Below are positions 62,043 to 64,000 of a DNA stretch of 64,000 bases, one piece after another. Positions within the stretch are counted from its first letter, which is position 1. Each line of letters opens with the position of its first letter. The translations under genes and the position numbers were made by a program. This stretch comes from Streptomyces sp. NBC_00620 (lineage in GTDB: Bacteria; Actinomycetota; Actinomycetes; Streptomycetales; Streptomycetaceae), in NCBI RefSeq assembly GCF_026341825.1, contig NZ_JAPENY010000001.1, forward strand, positions 558,001-622,000, written 5' to 3'. The notes beneath the pieces were generated by a model. The model did no database searches. It had not been told where the DNA came from and saw nothing but the letters and a program-made list of their open reading frames with translations.

Positions 62043-63587
62043 CTAGGCCAGCGGACCCGTCACCGGCTCCACGGCCGTGACCACCTGCCCGGCGCGCACG
62101 AACGCGTCCGCCGCCGCCAGGTCCGGCGCGAGGAAGCGGTCGGGGCCGGGGCCCTGGACGCCGGCCGCGCGGACGGCCTCGATGACCGCCTGCGACGCCG
62201 GGGCCGGGGTGAGGCCCTCGCGGAGCTCGATCGCGCGGGTGGCGGCGTACAGCTCGATCGCGACGATGCGGGTGAGGTTGTCGACGGCGGTGCGCAACTT
62301 GCGCGCGGCCGACCACCCCATCGAGACGTGGTCCTCCTGCATCGCGGAGGACGGGATGGAGTCCGCGGACGCCGGTACGGCGAGCCGCTTCATCTCGCTC
62401 ACCAGTGCCGCCTGCGTGTACTGGGCGATCATCAGGCCCGAGTCGACGCCGGCGTCGTCCGCGAGGAACGGCGGCAGGCCGTGCGAGCGGTTCTTGTCGA
62501 GCAGCCGGTCGGTGCGGCGCTCGGCGATGGAGCCGAGGTCGGCGGCGGCGATGGCGAGGAAGTCGAGGACGTAGGCGACCGGGGCGCCGTGGAAGTTGCC
62601 GTTGGACTCGACCCGGCCGTCGGGGAGCACGACGGGGTTGTCGACGGCGGAGGCCAACTCCCGCTCGGCGACCGTGCGGGCGTGCGCGAGGGTGTCGCGT
62701 CCGGCGCCCGCGACCTGCGGGGCGCAGCGCACGGAGTAGGCGTCCTGGACGCGCGGGGCGCCGTCCTGGTGGTGCCCGGTGAGCTCCGAACCCTTCAGCA
62801 CGGCCAGCATGTTGGCGGCCGCGGCGCTCTGCCCGGGGTGCGGGCGGATGGCGTGCAGCTCGGGGGCGAGGACCTTGTCGGTGCCGAGGAGGGCCTCGAG
62901 GGACAGGGCGGCCGTCACATCGGCCGACTTGTAGAGGGTCTCCAGGTCGGCGAGGGCCATGACCAGCATGCCGAGCATGCCGTCGGTGCCGTTGAGGAGG
63001 GCGAGGCCTTCCTTCTCGCGCAGCTCGACGGGGCTGATGCCGGCCTCGGCGAGCAGCTCGCCCGCGGGCCGTACGGTGCCGTCCGGGCCCTCCGCGTCAC
63101 CCTCGCCCATGAGGGTCAACGCGCAGTGGGACAGCGGGGCCAGGTCGCCGGAGCAGCCGAGCGAGCCGTACTCGTGGACGACCGGGGTGATACCGGCGTT
63201 CAGGATGTCGGCCATGGTCTGCGCGACCTCGGGCCGCACGCCCGTGTGTCCCGAGCAGACGGTCTTGAGCCGCAGGAACATCAGCGCGCGGACGACCTCG
63301 CGTTCGACGCGCGGGCCCATCCCGGCGGCGTGCGAGCGGACGATGTTGCGCTGCAGCTGGGCGCGGAGTTCCGGGCTGATGTGCCGGCTCGCGAGGGCGC
63401 CGAACCCGGTGGAGACGCCGTAGACGGGCTCCGGCTTCGCGGCCAGCGCGTCCACGATCTCGCGGGCCGCGGCGAGAGCCGCCACCGCCTCGCCGGAGAG
63501 CTCGATCCGGGCGCCGGCGCGCGCCACGGCGAGAACGTCGGACGCGGTCACCCCGGACGTCCCCACCACCACAGTGTGCATATCCAT
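62043..63587 (-). CDS. hutH: Histidine ammonia-lyase
   Basis: 514 residues from the ATG at 63587 (ATG at 63581 is the alternative, MHTVVVGTSG). Converts histidine to urocanate. The MIO prosthetic group forms from Cys145-Ser146-Gly147 in GSLGCSGDLAPLSH; Cys in place of the usual Ala is allowed by the family pattern. YGVSTGFG near 56 and QEDHVSMGWSAARK are conserved. The start may be leaderless: TACGCT sits 7 bases upstream and there is no Shine-Dalgarno. Confidence 0.95.
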   Translation of the reverse strand: MDMHTVVVGTSGVTASDVLAVARAGARIELSGEAVAALAAAREIVDALAAKPEPVYGVSTGFGALASRHISPELRAQLQRNIVRSHAAGMGPRVEREVVRALMFLRLKTVCSGHTGVRPEVAQTMADILNAGITPVVHEYGSLGCSGDLAPLSHCALTLMGEGDAEGPDGTVRPAGELLAEAGISPVELREKEGLALLNGTDGMLGMLVMALADLETLYKSADVTAALSLEALLGTDKVLAPELHAIRPHPGQSAAAANMLAVLKGSELTGHHQDGAPRVQDAYSVRCAPQVAGAGRDTLAHARTVAERELASAVDNPVVLPDGRVESNGNFHGAPVAYVLDFLAIAAADLGSIAERRTDRLLDKNRSHGLPPFLADDAGVDSGLMIAQYTQAALVSEMKRLAVPASADSIPSSAMQEDHVSMGWSAARKLRTAVDNLTRIVAIELYAATRAIELREGLTPAPASQAVIEAVRAAGVQGPGPDRFLAPDLAAADAFVRAGQVVTAVEPVTGPLA

Positions 63588-63645
63588 ATTCAGGAGCGTA
63601 CGCAGTGAATTCGATGATGTCACTAGTGGGTGGCGGGTTGGCCCC

Positions 63646-64000
63646 TTACCTCTCCTCCGTGTTCCGCGGTCCGGGGCGCCCCCGGAAGCGGCGCCGCTCC
63701 CCCGCCCCTTCCCTGGACGGCGCGTCGGCGAGACGCACGACCGGGTCGTCGGGGCCCTCGCGCCCGGCGACCACGGGCTTCGCGGCCCGTACGGCCTTCG
63801 CGCGGTACTGGGCGGCGTCGGCAAGCCGGAACAGCCGCCGGGCCGAACGCACAGGGCCGATCGGGTCCTCGGTCGAGGCGACCCCGCAGGCCACGCCCTC
63901 CCCGAGCTCCAACTCGGCGGCCCTGCGGCAGAGTTCGTCGGCGACGCGGACGACCTCGTCGGCGGCCGGGCCCACCGCGAGGAGGCAGAACTCGTCGCCG
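63646..64000 (-). CDS. GGDEF-domain protein (C-terminal part)
   Basis: Open to the window end. It begins inside the signature (GDEFCLLAVGPAADEVVRVADEL) and continues with GEGVACGVAST and LFRLADAAQYRAKAVRAAKPVV, the usual end of diguanylate cyclase domains. The first Gly of GGDEF and the sensory part lie outside. Could be active in c-di-GMP synthesis. Confidence 0.85.
   Translation of the reverse strand, partial: GDEFCLLAVGPAADEVVRVADELCRRAAELELGEGVACGVASTEDPIGPVRSARRLFRLADAAQYRAKAVRAAKPVVAGREGPDDPVVRLADAPSREGAGERRRFRGRPGPRNTEER

Noticed and set aside
62043..63587. HutH inactivated because the MIO triad is Cys-Ser-Gly rather than Ala-Ser-Gly
   Set aside because: The family pattern permits Cys at that position and, as I recall, Streptomyces enzymes carry it; the Ser and Gly are intact.
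1..64000. Biosynthetic gene cluster for a secondary metabolite
   Set aside because: No polyketide synthase, NRPS, terpene synthase or RiPP machinery is visible. The exporters, monooxygenase-like and luciferase-like genes are scattered singly.
1..64000. tRNA or rRNA genes
   Set aside because: No cloverleaf-like segment with a TTCRANNC loop or conserved rRNA sequence was noticed while reading both strands; a dedicated scan was not possible.

Overview
The window is a chromosomal segment of a high-GC actinomycete, almost certainly Streptomyces. Evidence: strong G/C bias at third codon positions, many GTG and TTG starts, a mycothiol S-conjugate amidase, a DmdR/IdeR-type iron box, an LAXTG-type sortase substrate, a repeated intergenic element whose core (GTCCGGCGTTTGAGGAC) I know as common in Streptomyces, and a gene order of metB, ilvA, an ABC pair, greA and mca that I recall from Streptomyces chromosomes. 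I see no rRNA, tRNA, CRISPR array or complete insertion sequence.

Layout. 1-3,600: end of a hemolysin III-like gene, an MFS exporter with its TetR repressor, and a Phd/YefM-ParE-type toxin-antitoxin pair. 3,600-10,260: a four-gene minus-strand locus for an extracellular glycan: processive GT2 synthase, GT-C transferase, DPM1-like/GtrA lipid-linked sugar transferase, and a secreted copper radical oxidase. 10,460-26,600: mostly core genes (DUF255 protein, a STAND/TPR ATPase, mca, DUF4307, greA, a DrrAB-type exporter, ilvA, a MarR regulator, an ECF-like sigma gene with a membrane partner, metB, msrA). 26,800-35,000: an accessory stretch with DUF4291, DUF3885 and DUF6000 proteins, a probable transposase remnant, an MBL-fold hydrolase, a protease-like protein lacking catalytic residues, a lipoprotein flanked by two copies of a palindromic element, and a large Mrr nuclease-TerD fusion. 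35,000-44,200: regulator/enzyme pairs and small enzymes (F420-type reductase/HxlR, MmyB-like regulator/SDR, VOC proteins, a luciferase-like oxidoreductase, an M20 peptidase). 44,300-47,500: an iron-regulated siderophore importer operon without its own ATPase. 47,500-59,700: alcohol dehydrogenase and divergent MmyB-like regulator, a monooxygenase-globin chimera, a large subtilase, a MacB-type ABC pair, a lipoprotein L,D-transpeptidase, a sortase substrate and a DUF2625 protein. 59,800-64,000: DEAD-box helicase, cold-shock protein, hutH and the end of a GGDEF protein.

How the genes work together. Overlapping stop/start codons tie together MFS/tetR, the three downstream genes of the glycan locus, drrA/drrB, the sigma-like gene and its membrane partner, and the siderophore operon. 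Regulatory sites visible in the sequence are a TetR-type palindrome over the MFS promoter, a TGTACA palindrome before the antitoxin, a palindrome filling the spacer of the drrAB promoter, a perfect 24-bp palindrome between an HxlR gene and its divergent partner, and the iron box. The strongest candidates for unusual biology are the Mrr-TerD protein in its accessory setting and the glycan synthase/copper oxidase locus.
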